From Mycobacterium lacus (lineage in GTDB: Bacteria; Actinomycetota; Actinomycetes; Mycobacteriales; Mycobacteriaceae), in the NCBI RefSeq assembly GCF_010731535.1, contig NZ_AP022581.1, positions 1,931,952 through 1,995,951 on the forward strand: a DNA stretch of 64,000 nucleotides, in the 5' to 3' direction. The translations under genes and the position numbers were made by a program. This document shows, piece after piece, positions 38,463 through 46,997 of the stretch (within the stretch, counting starts at the first letter, position 1; each line of letters opens with the position of its first letter). The notes below the pieces were generated by a model. The model saw only the letters and a list, made by a program, of their open reading frames with translations, ran no database searches and was not told the origin of the DNA.

Positions 38463-39608
38463 TTGGACACGGTACTTGGGCTATCAGTGACGCCGACCAC
38501 CGTCGGCTGGGTCCTCGCGGAAGGACACGGCGCTGACGGCACCATCCTGGACCATCACGAGGTAGAGCTGTGCGGCGGCCACGGCGTACGCGCCGTCAAC
38601 GCCGCCGAGCAGGTGGCAGCAGAAGTTGTGCGGGCACAGGAAGTCGCAGCCGCCGGCAATCACCGCGTTCGTGTCATCGGTGTGACCTGGAACGACGAGG
38701 CGTCCGCGCCGGCGGCGTTGCTTTTGGAGTCATTAGCGCACGCGGGTTTCGACAATGTCGTGCCAGTTCGGTTGCTGGACTCCGTCGAGACCCTGGCGCG
38801 GGCCATCGCGCCCATCATCGGCCACGAGCAGACCGCGGTGTGCATTCTCGAGCACGAGTGGGCCACCGTCGTCATGGTCGACACGCACGACGAAGAGACA
38901 CGGACGGCCGTGAAGCACGTGCGCGGCGGCTTCGATGGGCTGACTTCCTGGTTGACCGGGATGTTCGACCGCAGCGCATGGCGCCCGACCGGTGTGGTGG
39001 TGGTCGGTTCCGGCCCGGACGTCGGCGACTTCTCGTGGCAACTCAACAACGCGTTGCCGGTACCGGTTTTCGCGCAGACCATGGCGCAGGTGACGGTGGC
39101 ACGGGGCGCGGCCCTGGCGGCGGCTCAGAGCACGGAGTTCACCGACGCGCAGTTGGTAGCAGATGCCAGTGAGCCCACCCCGGCGCCCATCCGGCCCGGG
39201 CGGTTGTCCTACGCCGGGGCCGTTACCGTGCTGAGCGCCGCGGCGGTCACCTTGGTGACCTCGTTGTCGCTGGCCGTGGGCCTGCAGCTGGTTCCGGACA
39301 AAGATCCCGGAACAACCCGGCACGCGGGGCACGAGTCGACGCCCCACATCGCAGTGGCCGTGGCGCCGACGGTTCCGCCGCCCGCGGAGCTCCCGCCGCC
39401 GACCAGCGAGGTAGCACCCCAACCAACGTCACGGGAAGAGCGGCCCGCTCGCCTTAGCTCGGGGGGATCGGTGGCGGGACCGTCGGCGCCGGAGGAGCCA
39501 CCCAGCGCGGCTGCACCGCAACAGGATCCCAATACTCGGCCGCCTCTGTTGACCCGGGTGCTCGAGCATATCTCCGGCGCATACGGCGACTCTCGCCCGC
39601 CGCGCTAA
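38463..39608 (+). CDS. Membrane protein with mycobacterial actin-like N-terminal domain (Rv1887-like)
   Basis: A 381-residue protein. Residues 1-225 start LGLSVTPTTVGWVLAEGHG, with strands and an Asp/His-rich middle resembling the Hsp70/actin-like fold found in a group of mycobacterial proteins. A membrane segment follows at about 245-268 (VTVLSAAAVTLVTSLSLAVGLQL), then a Pro/Ser-rich extracytoplasmic tail of about 110 residues. The start is TTG with GAGGTGCGAG upstream. Length matches recalled Rv1887 (380). Function unknown. Confidence 0.78.
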   Translation: MDTVLGLSVTPTTVGWVLAEGHGADGTILDHHEVELCGGHGVRAVNAAEQVAAEVVRAQEVAAAGNHRVRVIGVTWNDEASAPAALLLESLAHAGFDNVVPVRLLDSVETLARAIAPIIGHEQTAVCILEHEWATVVMVDTHDEETRTAVKHVRGGFDGLTSWLTGMFDRSAWRPTGVVVVGSGPDVGDFSWQLNNALPVPVFAQTMAQVTVARGAALAAAQSTEFTDAQLVADASEPTPAPIRPGRLSYAGAVTVLSAAAVTLVTSLSLAVGLQLVPDKDPGTTRHAGHESTPHIAVAVAPTVPPPAELPPPTSEVAPQPTSREERPARLSSGGSVAGPSAPEEPPSAAAPQQDPNTRPPLLTRVLEHISGAYGDSRPPR

Positions 39609-39646
39609 CGGAGCCGGGCGCGCCATTTCGAATGCGGCCCGTCAGC

Positions 39647-40219
39647 TCAATCGTCTTTGGCCCGAACGGCAGTGAAAGACACCGTGACTTCGTCGGCGAC
39701 CTGCACCGAGCCCATCAACAGCGAGTGGGGCTTGATGCCGTAATCGGACTGGCGAACCCTGGACTCGGCGAACATTCGCCACGAGTCGCCGAGGTCCTTT
39801 GTGCACAAATCGATTACGTGCGCCAGCGACCTCCCGCGGATGTCCAATGCCCCGGTAAGACGGTACCCATGGCGGGTCCTGTCGATGGTGTCGGCCGTGA
39901 ACCGGATCTCGGGAAACCGACTGACGCTCAACGACTTCAGCGCGTTGGACCGCACCAACACCTTTTCGGGCACCGACAAGCCCTTCACGCCGCCTTCGCC
40001 GCGCAACACCTCGAAGGAATCCACCTCGACAACGAGTTCCGCGGTAACGGGTTCGGCGCCGCCCCAGTTCACCATCGCCTGCCACCGGGTCATCGCGATG
40101 GTGAGACGATGACCCATGCGCGCGGCCCTGCCGGCGACGCCGGTGCGGATGATCAACTCGCCATCGGACGCGTCCAGCGTCCAGGTCTCGGTCACGGAAC
40201 GACGATATGCCAGGGCCAT
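39647..40219 (-). CDS. YceI-like lipid-binding beta-barrel protein (Rv1890c-like)
   Basis: A 190-residue YceI-domain protein. Conserved features are TWTLDASDGELIIRTGV at the start, LTIAMTRWQAMVNWGG, VEVDSFEVLRGEGGV and SNALKSLSVSRFPEIRF. YceI proteins bind isoprenoids in a lipocalin-like barrel. No signal peptide is seen, so this one is likely cytoplasmic. ATG at 40219 is used, although GTG at 40195 just before the first strand is equally possible. Confidence 0.82.
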   Translation of the reverse strand: MALAYRRSVTETWTLDASDGELIIRTGVAGRAARMGHRLTIAMTRWQAMVNWGGAEPVTAELVVEVDSFEVLRGEGGVKGLSVPEKVLVRSNALKSLSVSRFPEIRFTADTIDRTRHGYRLTGALDIRGRSLAHVIDLCTKDLGDSWRMFAESRVRQSDYGIKPHSLLMGSVQVADEVTVSFTAVRAKDD

Positions 40220-40310
40220 TCGAGGCGGTGTCTCACATCGCGAGGACGGTGCGGGGCGCGCCCGCTGACCGTATGTGGGTGCGCATGCGGCTTCCCCGTC
40301 AGATGGATAT

Positions 40311-41585
40311 TTAGTGTGCCACAGGGCATTTTGCTGCCTCGTTGCTGTGGTAGTCGACCTGCCAGTGCTTGATCCCGTTGAGCCAGCCCGACCGCAGCCG
40401 CTGGGGTGTGCCGATCGATTCCAGATCGGGCACAACATCGGCGATCGCATTGAAAATCAGGTCGATCGTCATCCGGGCCAGGTTGGCACCGATGCAGTAA
40501 TGCGCGCCGGTGCCGCCAAATCCGACATGCGGATTGGGATTACGCAAGATGTTGAAGGTGAACGGATCGTCGAATACGTCCTCGTCGAAATTGGCTGAGC
40601 GGTAAACCATCACCACCCGCTGGCCCTTCGTGATCCGGACGCCGGACAGTTCGTAGTCCTCGAGCGCGGTGCGCTGGAACGACGTGATCGGTGTGGCCCA
40701 CCGGACGATCTCGTCGGCCGCGGTGGCGGGCCGCTCCCGCTTGTACAACTGCCACTGGTCGGGGAAATCGGTGAAGGCCATCATGCCCTGGGTGATGGAG
40801 TTTCGGGTGGTCTCGTTGCCGGCCACCGCGAGCAGGATGACGAAGAAGCCGAACTCGTCGTCGGAGAGCTTGTGGCCGTCGATGTCCGCCTCGATCAGCT
40901 TCGTGACGAGGTCTTGCCCCGGGTGCTTTGCCCTGTCGGCGGCCATCTGCATGGCATACATGATCAGTTCGGCCGACGCGGCCATGGCGTCGTTGCCGGC
41001 GAACTCGGGATCCTGGTCACCGACCATCTGATTCGACCAGTGGAAGAGTTTCTTGCGGTCCTCCTGCGGTACGCCAAGCAGCCCGGCGATGGCCTGCAGC
41101 GGCAGTTCGCAGGAGACCTGTTCCACGAAGTCGCCGGATCCCTCGGCCGCCGCCGCCTCGACGATGCGCCGGGCCCGCTCGTTGAGGTCGTCGCGCAGGC
41201 GCTCTACGGCCCGGGGAGTGAAAACGCGGGAGATGATCTTGCGCAGCCGGGTGTGCTGCGGCGCGTCCATGTTGAGCAGAACGAGCTTGCCCCGCTCGAT
41301 CTGCTCGCCGACCGTGCCGTCTTTGTAGCGTGGCAGGGCGGTCTTCTGCAGGCTGGAGAAGACGTCGCTGCGCAGCGAGACTTCCCTGACGTCCTTGTGT
41401 TTGGACACCACCCAGAAACCGCCGTCGTCGAACCCTCCCGTTCCCGTCGGTTGTTCGTTCCACCAGATCGGGGCGGTTCGACGCATCTCGGCTAGTTCTT
41501 CCACCGGCAGCCGTTCGGCGTAGACGTCAGGGTCGGTGAAATCGAACCCGGGAGGCAGATTGGGGATCGGCTTGGTGGTCGGCAC
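40311..41585 (-). CDS. Cytochrome P450, CYP125-like (steroid C26/27-monooxygenase type)
   Basis: About 424 residues, closely resembling M. tuberculosis CYP125A1, which oxidises the cholesterol side-chain terminus. Shared stretches include NLPPGFDFTDPDVYAERLP, RLRKIISRVFTPRAV, the I-helix AVAGNETTRNSITQGMMAF, ExxR in DEIVRW, and the heme loop GFGGTGAHYCIGANLARM. The C-terminal CPVAH is also CYP125-like. GTG at 41585 with GAGGAGCGGG upstream fits the usual N-terminus. No KstR box lies in front. CYP125A1 is normally in the sterol gene cluster, so this looks like an additional paralogue inserted between the Rv1890c- and Rv1891-like genes. Confidence 0.87.
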   Translation of the reverse strand: MPTTKPIPNLPPGFDFTDPDVYAERLPVEELAEMRRTAPIWWNEQPTGTGGFDDGGFWVVSKHKDVREVSLRSDVFSSLQKTALPRYKDGTVGEQIERGKLVLLNMDAPQHTRLRKIISRVFTPRAVERLRDDLNERARRIVEAAAAEGSGDFVEQVSCELPLQAIAGLLGVPQEDRKKLFHWSNQMVGDQDPEFAGNDAMAASAELIMYAMQMAADRAKHPGQDLVTKLIEADIDGHKLSDDEFGFFVILLAVAGNETTRNSITQGMMAFTDFPDQWQLYKRERPATAADEIVRWATPITSFQRTALEDYELSGVRITKGQRVVMVYRSANFDEDVFDDPFTFNILRNPNPHVGFGGTGAHYCIGANLARMTIDLIFNAIADVVPDLESIGTPQRLRSGWLNGIKHWQVDYHSNEAAKCPVAH

Positions 41586-42055
41586 AGGCCCGCTCCTCGA
41601 TACGACGTTGTCTCGTGCCAATAATCTATTGCTGTACCCCAGTTGGGAAGCATCGAAGCGCGATTCGCCATGGCTGAATTGCAACGTGTTCGGCTGCGAT
41701 GAGTTTTGGGCACATCGCCGGTCTGCACACCAACAGGTGCGCGTCGCTTTGAGCGACTTCATGGGGCTCGACGGCGTCGTCCACGCCCCCGGCGGCCAGG
41801 ACGAACACAACGACGGTCTGGCCCGCCCGCTGCAGCTCGTTACGACAACTGCCGCGACCGTCAGCCTCGCCAGTCGGTCGACGGGGACGCCCAGTGCTCG
41901 GCAGGCCACGGGCAGCATACGTTCGCGCGGCGCCAATCTCTGGGACCCGATCAACCTTTGTGGCCCGCGCCACAATCGTTATGCTTTGGTGCACGTCACC
42001 GGGTGGCTCGGCCCGGGATTGTGGGGCCAGGTCGCACAAACACCGAGGGTGGAAC
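41586..42055. other. Spacer between P450 and Rv1891-like gene; possible decayed lipoprotein
   Basis: No confident gene. On the minus strand a frame contains LARLTVAAVVVTSCSG, which looks like a lipoprotein signal with lipobox, but it lacks a matching downstream domain and seems to need a frameshift. It may be the remnant of a lost gene. Confidence 0.35.
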
Positions 42056-42463
42056 ATGATTCGCGAACTACTCACCGCCGCCGCGCTCACGGGTGTAGCG
42101 ACCGGCGTCGCGCCAGTCGCCGGTGCCGACCAGCAGCATTACGAGGGCGACGTGCCGGGGATGAACTACGACGCATCGCTGGGCGCTCCGTGCGACAACT
42201 ACGAACGCTTCATCTTTGGACGCGGCCCCAGCGGCCAGGCGGAAGCCTGCCACTTCCCACCACCAAACCAGTTCCCCGCCGCCACCACCGGGTACTGGGT
42301 GATCTCCTACCCGCTGTATGGGGTCCAGCAGGCCGGCGCGAAGTGCCCCGGCCCGCAAGCCGCGGCACAGTCGCCGGCCGGACTCCCGATGCTCTGCCTG
42401 GGGGCTCAAGGATGGCAAGAAGGATGGTTCACCGGGGCAGGGTTCTTCCCGCCTGAGCCGTAG
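42056..42463 (+). CDS. Secreted protein (Rv1891-like)
   Basis: A 135-residue exported protein. The N-terminus MIRELLTAAALTGVATGVAPVAGA is a signal peptide with an AxA-type cleavage region, and the mature part is rich in Gly, Pro and aromatic residues with four Cys (APCDN, AEACHF, AKCPG, MLCLG), probably two disulfides. The ATG start gives the length I recall for Rv1891. The membrane protein gene downstream follows after 11 bp. Function unknown. Confidence 0.82.
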   Translation: MIRELLTAAALTGVATGVAPVAGADQQHYEGDVPGMNYDASLGAPCDNYERFIFGRGPSGQAEACHFPPPNQFPAATTGYWVISYPLYGVQQAGAKCPGPQAAAQSPAGLPMLCLGAQGWQEGWFTGAGFFPPEP

Positions 42464-42474
42464 CCGGTCGGATA

Positions 42475-42765
42475 ATGCGCGAAGATCAGACCACCGAATC
42501 ACCGATCCCGCGGTGGCTGCGCTTCGTGCTCGCGTCCGATCGGGCTGGCTCGGCGTGGTACATCGGGACCGGTTTCTTCTTCGCACCCGTGCTCGCCGTG
42601 CTATCGCCGTGGCCGACGGTGACAGCGGTGCTCTGGTGGATCATCGGGCTCGCGGGATTATGGCTGGGACTGCTCGGCATCGCGATGGCCGCCGGGCTCG
42701 CGCGCGTCTTGCGGTCCGGCGCCGAGATACCGGAGGACTACTGGCGCGCCCTCGTCGACCACTGA
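42475..42765 (+). CDS. Small two-helix membrane protein (Rv1892-like)
   Basis: A 96-residue protein with two hydrophobic segments (about 28-45, WYIGTGFFFAPVLAVLSP, and 50-74) and short polar ends. It starts 11 bp after the Rv1891-like stop, so the two genes are likely one operon. No domain recognised. Confidence 0.75.
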   Translation: MREDQTTESPIPRWLRFVLASDRAGSAWYIGTGFFFAPVLAVLSPWPTVTAVLWWIIGLAGLWLGLLGIAMAAGLARVLRSGAEIPEDYWRALVDH

Positions 42766-42838
42766 ATTGGGCATCCACCGCGCGCGTTCGCCGGGTCTAC
42801 AGTCATACCAAACACCCGTCAACGAAGAGGAGACTCCG

Positions 42839-43048
42839 ATGGGTTTCAATCCCAAAGACGCGGTCGACGCGGTCAGGGACATCGCGACCACCGCCGTCGA
42901 AAAGGCCTCGGACATCGTCGACAACGCCGGTGACATCATCCGCGGCGATATCGCGGGCGGAGCCAGCGGCATCGTCCAGAATTCCATCGACATCGCCACC
43001 CATGCGGTCGACCGGACCAAAGAGGTGTTCACCGGCAAGGACGACTAG
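42839..43048 (+). CDS. Small amphipathic helical protein (Rv1893-like)
   Basis: A 69-residue protein, MGFNPKDAVDAVRDIATTAV onward, with regular heptad-like spacing of Ile/Val/Ala and Asp, predicted as long amphipathic helices. A purine-rich GAAGAGGAGAC lies upstream of ATG 42839. Similar proteins of about 70 residues occur in mycobacteria (Rv1893) and carry no known function. Confidence 0.75.
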   Translation: MGFNPKDAVDAVRDIATTAVEKASDIVDNAGDIIRGDIAGGASGIVQNSIDIATHAVDRTKEVFTGKDD

Positions 43049-43081
43049 AGAACTTATTTTGCAACGCCTTCGGCGTCGCGC

Positions 43082-44212
43082 TCAGACGGCGGCGGCGGCG
43101 TTGAGCTCGTCCAATCTGGTGGTCGCCTCCAGGTACTCCCGCACCCAGCGCTCGATGACCGCCGACGTCTTCTCCACCTTGGTGAACTGTCCGACAACCT
43201 GCCCGACGGGGTTGAACGCGACGTCGACGGTCTCGTTCGGGTACTTGTTGGTGGCCCGCACGGCCATTCCGGAGACCATGTACTGCAACGGCATACCGAG
43301 CGGCTTGGGGTTGTCCGGCTGTTCCCACGCCTCGGTCCAGTCGTTGCGCAGCATCCGCGCCGGCTTGCCGGTGAACGAACGGCTGCGGACGGTGTCACGG
43401 CTGCTCGCCTTGATGTACGCGGCCTGCTGAACCGGGGTGTTCTGCGCTTCCTCGACCATCAGCCACTGCGAGCCCGTCCACGCCCCCTGGGCGCCCAGCG
43501 CCAAGGCCGCCGCGATCTGCTGGCCGCTGCCGATGCCACCCGCCGCCAACACGGGTATTGGGGCGACCTCCTTGACAACCTGGGGCCACAACACGATCGA
43601 GCCCACCTCGCCGCAGTGCCCACCGGCCTCGCCACCTTGGGCGATGATGATGTCGACACCCGCGTCAGCGTGCTTGCGGGCCTGCGAGGGCGACCCGCAC
43701 AACGCGGCCACCTTCCGCCCGGAGTCGTGGACGTGCCCGATCATGTCAGCCGGCGGGGTGCCGAGCGCGTTGGCGACCATTGTCACCTTCGGGTGTTTCA
43801 GCGCCACCTCGACCTGTGGGGTGGCCGTCGCCTCGGTCCAGCCGAGCAGCTGCAAGCTGTCCTCGTCGGCGTCGTCAACCGGGACGCCATGGTCGGCGAG
43901 GATCTTGCGCGCGAAGTCCAGATGCTCCTTGGGCACCATTGCCCACAGCGTCTTGGCGAGTTCCTCCGCGGACAGGTGGGAATCCATGCCCTCGTATGTG
44001 TTCGGGATGACGATGTCGACCCCGTATGGGTGCTCGCCGATGTGCTCATCGATCCAGTTCAGCTCGATCTCGAGCTGCTCGGGCGTGAACCCGACCGCCC
44101 CGAGCACCCCGAAACCCCCGGCCTTGCTGACCGCGACGACGACATCGCGGCAGTGGGTGAAGGCGAAGATTGGAAACTCGATTCCGAGTTCGTCGCAAAT
44201 GGCAGTGTGCAT
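43082..44212 (-). CDS. Nitronate monooxygenase / 2-nitropropane dioxygenase-like FMN enzyme (Rv1894c-like)
   Basis: A 376-residue FMN-dependent TIM-barrel protein. Features are SKAGGFGVLGAVGFTPEQLE at the start, DIIIAQGGEAGGHCGEVGSI, PVLAAGGIGSGQQIAAALALGAQGAWTGS and FTGKPARMLRNDW. Such enzymes oxidise nitronates, and related mycobacterial members act in lipid or sterol metabolism. A KstR-type operator lies 38-51 bp upstream of the ATG, so sterol-responsive control is predicted; I recall Rv1894c being listed in the KstR regulon. Confidence 0.9.
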   Translation of the reverse strand: MHTAICDELGIEFPIFAFTHCRDVVVAVSKAGGFGVLGAVGFTPEQLEIELNWIDEHIGEHPYGVDIVIPNTYEGMDSHLSAEELAKTLWAMVPKEHLDFARKILADHGVPVDDADEDSLQLLGWTEATATPQVEVALKHPKVTMVANALGTPPADMIGHVHDSGRKVAALCGSPSQARKHADAGVDIIIAQGGEAGGHCGEVGSIVLWPQVVKEVAPIPVLAAGGIGSGQQIAAALALGAQGAWTGSQWLMVEEAQNTPVQQAAYIKASSRDTVRSRSFTGKPARMLRNDWTEAWEQPDNPKPLGMPLQYMVSGMAVRATNKYPNETVDVAFNPVGQVVGQFTKVEKTSAVIERWVREYLEATTRLDELNAAAAV

Positions 44213-44249
44213 AACTGCTCCTGGGAAGCTTGACCGATGCTCAGAGAAT

Positions 44250-44263
44250 TGGAACGTGTTCTA
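44250..44263. promoter_or_regulatory. KstR-type operator
   Basis: TGGAACGTGTTCTA matches the KstR consensus TNNAACNNGTTNNA at all fixed positions. KstR is a TetR repressor of cholesterol catabolism genes, released by sterol-CoA intermediates. The site fits promoter overlap of the nitronate monooxygenase gene. Confidence 0.82.
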
Positions 44264-44341
44264 GTTTAGTACGGACCCCCCTGAGGTGGCCAGCCGACCC
44301 TGACCAGGAGGTCTCGCACTACGACCCGTCACACCAGGCAG

Positions 44342-44815
44342 TCACACCACCACGGTGTGTGTCACCCACAGCACCAGGAAAGTGAGCATGCACCCGGCGC
44401 ATAGGAGGTGATCGCGGCAGATGGATCGCGCGAGGCGGGACTGGTCGACCGGACCGTCCCTGCGATAACCCAGTCGAACGGCGTTGGGGACCGTGTGCGT
44501 TAACGCCACGACCACTGGGACACCCGTCAGAACGGCCGACGTTGCCAGCAGCCAGCCGGGATCGTGTCCGCGAACAGCTTGAAACCCTAACGCGCCCAAC
44601 AAGATCACCATGACCAAAACAATCAGCCGGCTCATCGGGCCCGATGTGGTGGTCGCGCGATGGTAATACCCCGCGATGGAAGCCAGCACAGGCTCCGGCA
44701 GGCCATCATGCGCCTTGCGGTGGCCGAAAACCTGGGTATCGAAAATGAGATCCATCCACAGGACAGCGAGCAAGAAACCGCTGCAGGCCGTGAGTATCGG
44801 GGCCACGACGCTCAT
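44342..44815 (-). CDS. Four-helix membrane protein of unknown function
   Basis: A 157-residue protein with four hydrophobic segments (about 5-25, 62-82, 88-110 and 135-156) and a small cytoplasmic-type loop RLGYRRDGPVDQSRLARS. A strong GGAGGTGA directly precedes the ATG at 44815. The layout recalls DUF1772-like membrane proteins but I cannot assign it. Confidence 0.68.
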   Translation of the reverse strand: MSVVAPILTACSGFLLAVLWMDLIFDTQVFGHRKAHDGLPEPVLASIAGYYHRATTTSGPMSRLIVLVMVILLGALGFQAVRGHDPGWLLATSAVLTGVPVVVALTHTVPNAVRLGYRRDGPVDQSRLARSICRDHLLCAGCMLTFLVLWVTHTVVV

Positions 44816-45003
44816 TCACCTCCGCTCGTGTAGGACACCGTCGCCCGGCGAGGTCGCAGGCCCGGAAGCGACGGAATCCGCGCATGAGAACAGGTTCTCA
44901 TCGCGCGATCTTCCCGGGTACGCTCACTGCCGCCCTTTCGTCGATACCAACGGTGGCCAGCGGCTCTTGATCCACTAGGGCGCCGGGGGTAGCGTAGTGC
45001 TGC

Positions 45004-45032
45004 CAATTACGCAACGTAGGGTATCGTAATTG
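45004..45032. promoter_or_regulatory. Inverted-repeat operator upstream of the BVMO gene
   Basis: CAATTACG at 45004-45011 and CGTAATTG at 45025-45032 are exact reverse complements spaced by 13 nt. The dyad lies 24 bp before the monooxygenase ATG. Size and position fit a TetR-family operator, but no regulator gene is adjacent. Confidence 0.68.
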
Positions 45033-45055
45033 CGGTCACCGAAAGGATCGGCGCG

Positions 45056-46987
45056 ATGCGCAGCCCGTACGCCGGCGAGCCCTTCGCGACGCCCACCTCG
45101 GAGATCGCTGCCGCGCTGGACGACGTCAGCATCCCGACGCTCCTGCTGTCGCTCGTGCACATCACGGGCAATCCCCGTTTCGTCCGCGACTTCAAACAGA
45201 TGGGCATCTTCCTCAACGAGGTCCAGGGGTTCATGTCCGAGGAGGACAAGGCCCGCGCCCGCGCCGAGGCGCTGCCGGTGATCACCGACTACCGAGACCG
45301 CGGCTGCCCCGAACCGCGGCCGCTCAGCCACGAGCTCATCAGGGAAATGCTGGACTGGGCCGCCTGCGAGCGCGTTCCCGACGACTACCTGCCCCTGGTC
45401 TTCGAAGAGATGGATCTCGACGGGGTCGATCCCCGCCGCCCGGCGGCCTTGCCGACCGAGAGCGCACAACGGCTCCCGGTTGTCGTGATCGGATGCGGCG
45501 AATCCGGCATCCTGGCCGGAATCCGGCTCAAGCAGGCCAACATTCCCTTCACCATCGTCGAAAAGAACGCCGGTCCCGGCGGAACGTGGTGGGAGAACAG
45601 CTATCCCGGGGCGCGTGTCGACGTCGCAAACCATTTCTATTGCTACAGCTTCGAACCCAACATCGACTGGACGCACTTCTTCGCCGAGCAGTCGGAGCTT
45701 TTGGACTACTTCACCCACGTGATGAACAAGCACGGCCTGGCCGAGCACGTGTGGTGGAACACCGAGGCCGTCTCGGCGGAGTGGAACGACGACGACGGCA
45801 TGTGGTGCGTTTCGCTGCGCTCGGCCGACGGGCAGGCGAGCGCGCTGCGAGCGCGGGCGGTCATCACGGCGGTCGGCCAGTTGAATCGCCCATATATCCC
45901 CGGATTCGATGGTGCCGACACCTTCGCGGGACCGTCGTTTCATTCCGCGGCCTGGGACCACCGCGTCGACCTGACCGGCAAGCGCGTCGCGCTTGTCGGA
46001 GCCGGCGCCAGCGGTTTCCAGATAGCACCCGCCATTGCCCCGGATGTCATGCGGCTCACTGTGTTTCAGCGGACCGCCCAGTGGATGTTCCCGAATGCGA
46101 TGTATCACGAGCGAGTTGGCGAAGGTGTGCACTGGGCGATGCGCCATCTGCCGTTCTATGGGAGATGGTACCGGTTCCTGGTCATGTGGCCCGGTGCCGA
46201 CAAGGGGCTCGACGCGGCGCGGATTGATCCACAGTATGCCGACCAGGACTATGCCGTCAGCGACATCAACGCGGCCGCCCGGATGATGTTCACCCAGTGG
46301 ATCACCAGCCAGGTCGGCACGGACGAAGAGCTGTTGGCCAAGGTGATGCCCGACTATCCCGCAACCGGCAAGCGGACGCTGCAGGACAACGGCAGCTGGC
46401 TGCGAACCCTGCGGCGCGAAGACGTCGAGTTGGTGCGTACCCCGATCGAGCGGATCGCACCCGCCGGGATCGTCACCGTGGACGGCGTGAAACACGACGT
46501 CGATGTCATCATCTATGCCACCGGATTTCGCCACACAGATGTGCTGTGGCCTGTGAAAGTCCTCGGCCGCAACGGAATCGACCTGCATGACAGGTGGGGG
46601 ACACGCCCGTACGCCTACCTGGGAATCACCGTGCCCGAGTTCCCGAACTTCTTTCTCATCTACGGGCCCGGGGCCCATCTCGCGCACGGCGGCAGCCTGA
46701 TCTTCAATTCCGAACTCCAGATGCGCTACATCAACCTGTGCCTGCAGCGCCTTGTGGAGACGAACATGCACTCATTGGAGCCGACCGCCGATGCGGCCGC
46801 GGGGTGGCATCAACGGACGCAGGCCGAGGTCAAGAAGATGGTGTGGTCACACCCGGCCGTCAAACACTCCTACTTCAAAAACGCCGACGGGGAGATCCAC
46901 ACCGTCAGCCCGTGGCGACTCGACCAGTACTGGGCCGCGGTTCGCCAGCCCGACTGGTCCCAATTCCTGCTGCGCCAAGGGAAGTGA
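45056..46987 (+). CDS. Baeyer-Villiger flavin monooxygenase with N-terminal extension
   Basis: A 643-residue class B flavoprotein monooxygenase. After an unusual ~135-residue helical N-terminal domain come VVVIGCGESGILAG (FAD, about 142), NSYPGARVDVANHFYCYSF, the Baeyer-Villiger fingerprint F-x-G-x3-H-x3-W-D in FAGPSFHSAAWD (about 290), VALVGAGASG (NADPH, about 312) and YATGFRHTD. These enzymes insert oxygen next to ketones. The N-terminal extension is like that of cyclic-ketone or steroid BVMOs. The ADH gene starts 10 bp downstream, suggesting oxidation of an alcohol to a ketone followed by ester formation. Confidence 0.9.
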   Translation: MRSPYAGEPFATPTSEIAAALDDVSIPTLLLSLVHITGNPRFVRDFKQMGIFLNEVQGFMSEEDKARARAEALPVITDYRDRGCPEPRPLSHELIREMLDWAACERVPDDYLPLVFEEMDLDGVDPRRPAALPTESAQRLPVVVIGCGESGILAGIRLKQANIPFTIVEKNAGPGGTWWENSYPGARVDVANHFYCYSFEPNIDWTHFFAEQSELLDYFTHVMNKHGLAEHVWWNTEAVSAEWNDDDGMWCVSLRSADGQASALRARAVITAVGQLNRPYIPGFDGADTFAGPSFHSAAWDHRVDLTGKRVALVGAGASGFQIAPAIAPDVMRLTVFQRTAQWMFPNAMYHERVGEGVHWAMRHLPFYGRWYRFLVMWPGADKGLDAARIDPQYADQDYAVSDINAAARMMFTQWITSQVGTDEELLAKVMPDYPATGKRTLQDNGSWLRTLRREDVELVRTPIERIAPAGIVTVDGVKHDVDVIIYATGFRHTDVLWPVKVLGRNGIDLHDRWGTRPYAYLGITVPEFPNFFLIYGPGAHLAHGGSLIFNSELQMRYINLCLQRLVETNMHSLEPTADAAAGWHQRTQAEVKKMVWSHPAVKHSYFKNADGEIHTVSPWRLDQYWAAVRQPDWSQFLLRQGK

Positions 46988-46997
46988 ACACGCCGAC

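Noticed and set aside
41620..42055. Possible lipoprotein gene on the minus strand (VVVTSCSG)
   Set aside because: The downstream sequence does not keep one coding frame or resemble a family, so it was kept only as a possible remnant.
43049..43081. Small hairpin AACGCC-TTC-GGCGTC between convergent genes
   Set aside because: The stem is only about 5 bp, too weak to call a terminator with confidence.
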